This document shows, piece after piece, positions 41,500-41,624 of a stretch of 41,624 nt of DNA; positions within the stretch are counted from its first letter, which is position 1; the number at the start of each line of letters is the position of its first letter. A model generated the notes under the pieces. The model saw only the letters and a program-made list of their open reading frames with translations. It was not told the DNA's origin and did not search any database. The DNA lies in assembly GCA_030698405.1 (NCBI GenBank), contig JAUYMU010000118.1, forward strand, positions 1-41,624, in the 5' to 3' direction. The translations under genes were made by a program, and so were the position numbers. Source of the DNA: Bacteroidota bacterium (GTDB lineage: Bacteria > Bacteroidota > Bacteroidia > Bacteroidales > Prolixibacteraceae).

Positions 41500-41624
41500 G
41501 TAGAGTAGAGCGGGAAGGATAGAAACACCTTCCCTGCCCCCTCATCAAACCGTACGTGCGGTTTTCCCGCATACGGCTTTCCTATAAACTTCTTCAGCAG
41601 CTTTCACAAGCGAGCCGGCTGACA
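41500..41624 (-). mobile_element. Group II intron, 3' end (rest lies beyond the window)
   Basis: On the minus strand domain V is 41580-41547 (34 nt): AAAGCCGTATGCGGG, a GAAA-type turn, then CCGCACGTACGGTTT, the canonical length and sequence of domain V with its AGC and CGT-type pairs. Domain VI follows as 41546 to about 41503 with a GGGAAGG/CCTTCCC stem, and the intron ends in CTCTACTCTAC at about 41500, the usual -AC ending. The text upstream of domain V is the tail of the element; its reverse transcriptase gene would be to the right of the window on this strand. The 3' exon begins CGTTCCATTG. Confidence 0.85.

Overview
The window reads as a chromosomal segment of a Bacteroidota bacterium, probably of the Bacteroidales/Marinilabiliales side of the phylum (inference; no rRNA or tRNA gene is present to check it). 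The signs are a type IX secretion C-terminal sorting domain, lipoproteins with Bacteroidota-type signals, TonB plug and carboxypeptidase-regulatory-like domains placed in unusual proteins, promoters with the phylum's TAnnTTTG -7 element, and many small palindromic intergenic repeats.

Layout. 1-5450 (minus): two tandem copies of a small lipoprotein plus subtilase module; the second subtilase runs off the left edge. 5790-9107 (plus): a minimal nucleotidyltransferase, a degenerate Nudix protein, DNA primase and a flavin-binding PNPOx-like protein. 9238-12070 (plus): an internally deleted AlbA_2/Schlafen-type gene, an NAD-dependent sugar-epimerase-like dehydrogenase and a deoxyhypusine synthase homologue. 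12309-21433 (minus): three soluble PAS histidine kinases, a repeat-rich 0.9 kb gap, then a CheB-CheR-PAS fusion. 21525-24630: a membrane-anchored lysozyme-like protein coupled to a phosphodiester glycosidase (minus), and an M23-LysM peptidase (plus), all suggesting cell-wall work. 24797-29641 (minus): two tandem MG2 plus TonB-plug proteins without a barrel. 29738-33477 (minus): GH20 hexosaminidase, EamA transporter, cyclophilin and a DUF4256 protein carrying an in-frame palindromic insertion. 33638-35525 (minus): a frameshifted MuiA/DUF4139 gene with an embedded plug-like domain. 35573-35791: an array of short palindromes. 35821-36363: a GNAT acetyltransferase. 36569-39852 (minus): a compact restriction-modification system (PLD-type nuclease, XRE controller, Eco57I-like methyltransferase). 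40198-41220 (minus): a LacI regulator. 41500-41624 (minus): the 3' end of a group II intron that continues out of the window.

How the genes work together. Most of the window is envelope and housekeeping biology in short operons. The accessory part is the restriction-modification system at 36.5-39.9 kb: the controller gene starts 2 bases after a perfect 8-bp dyad that overlaps its own -7 element, and its stop codon overlaps the methyltransferase start, so timing of methylase and nuclease looks controlled by this regulator. The intron fragment, the dispersed palindromes, two in-frame internal deletions (AlbA_2 gene and second histidine kinase), a frameshift and three sets of tandem gene duplication show a genome that is actively rearranging.

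All calls are from reading the sequence; no database search was run. Some ORF starts were moved from TTG/GTG codons to downstream ATGs, with reasons given.
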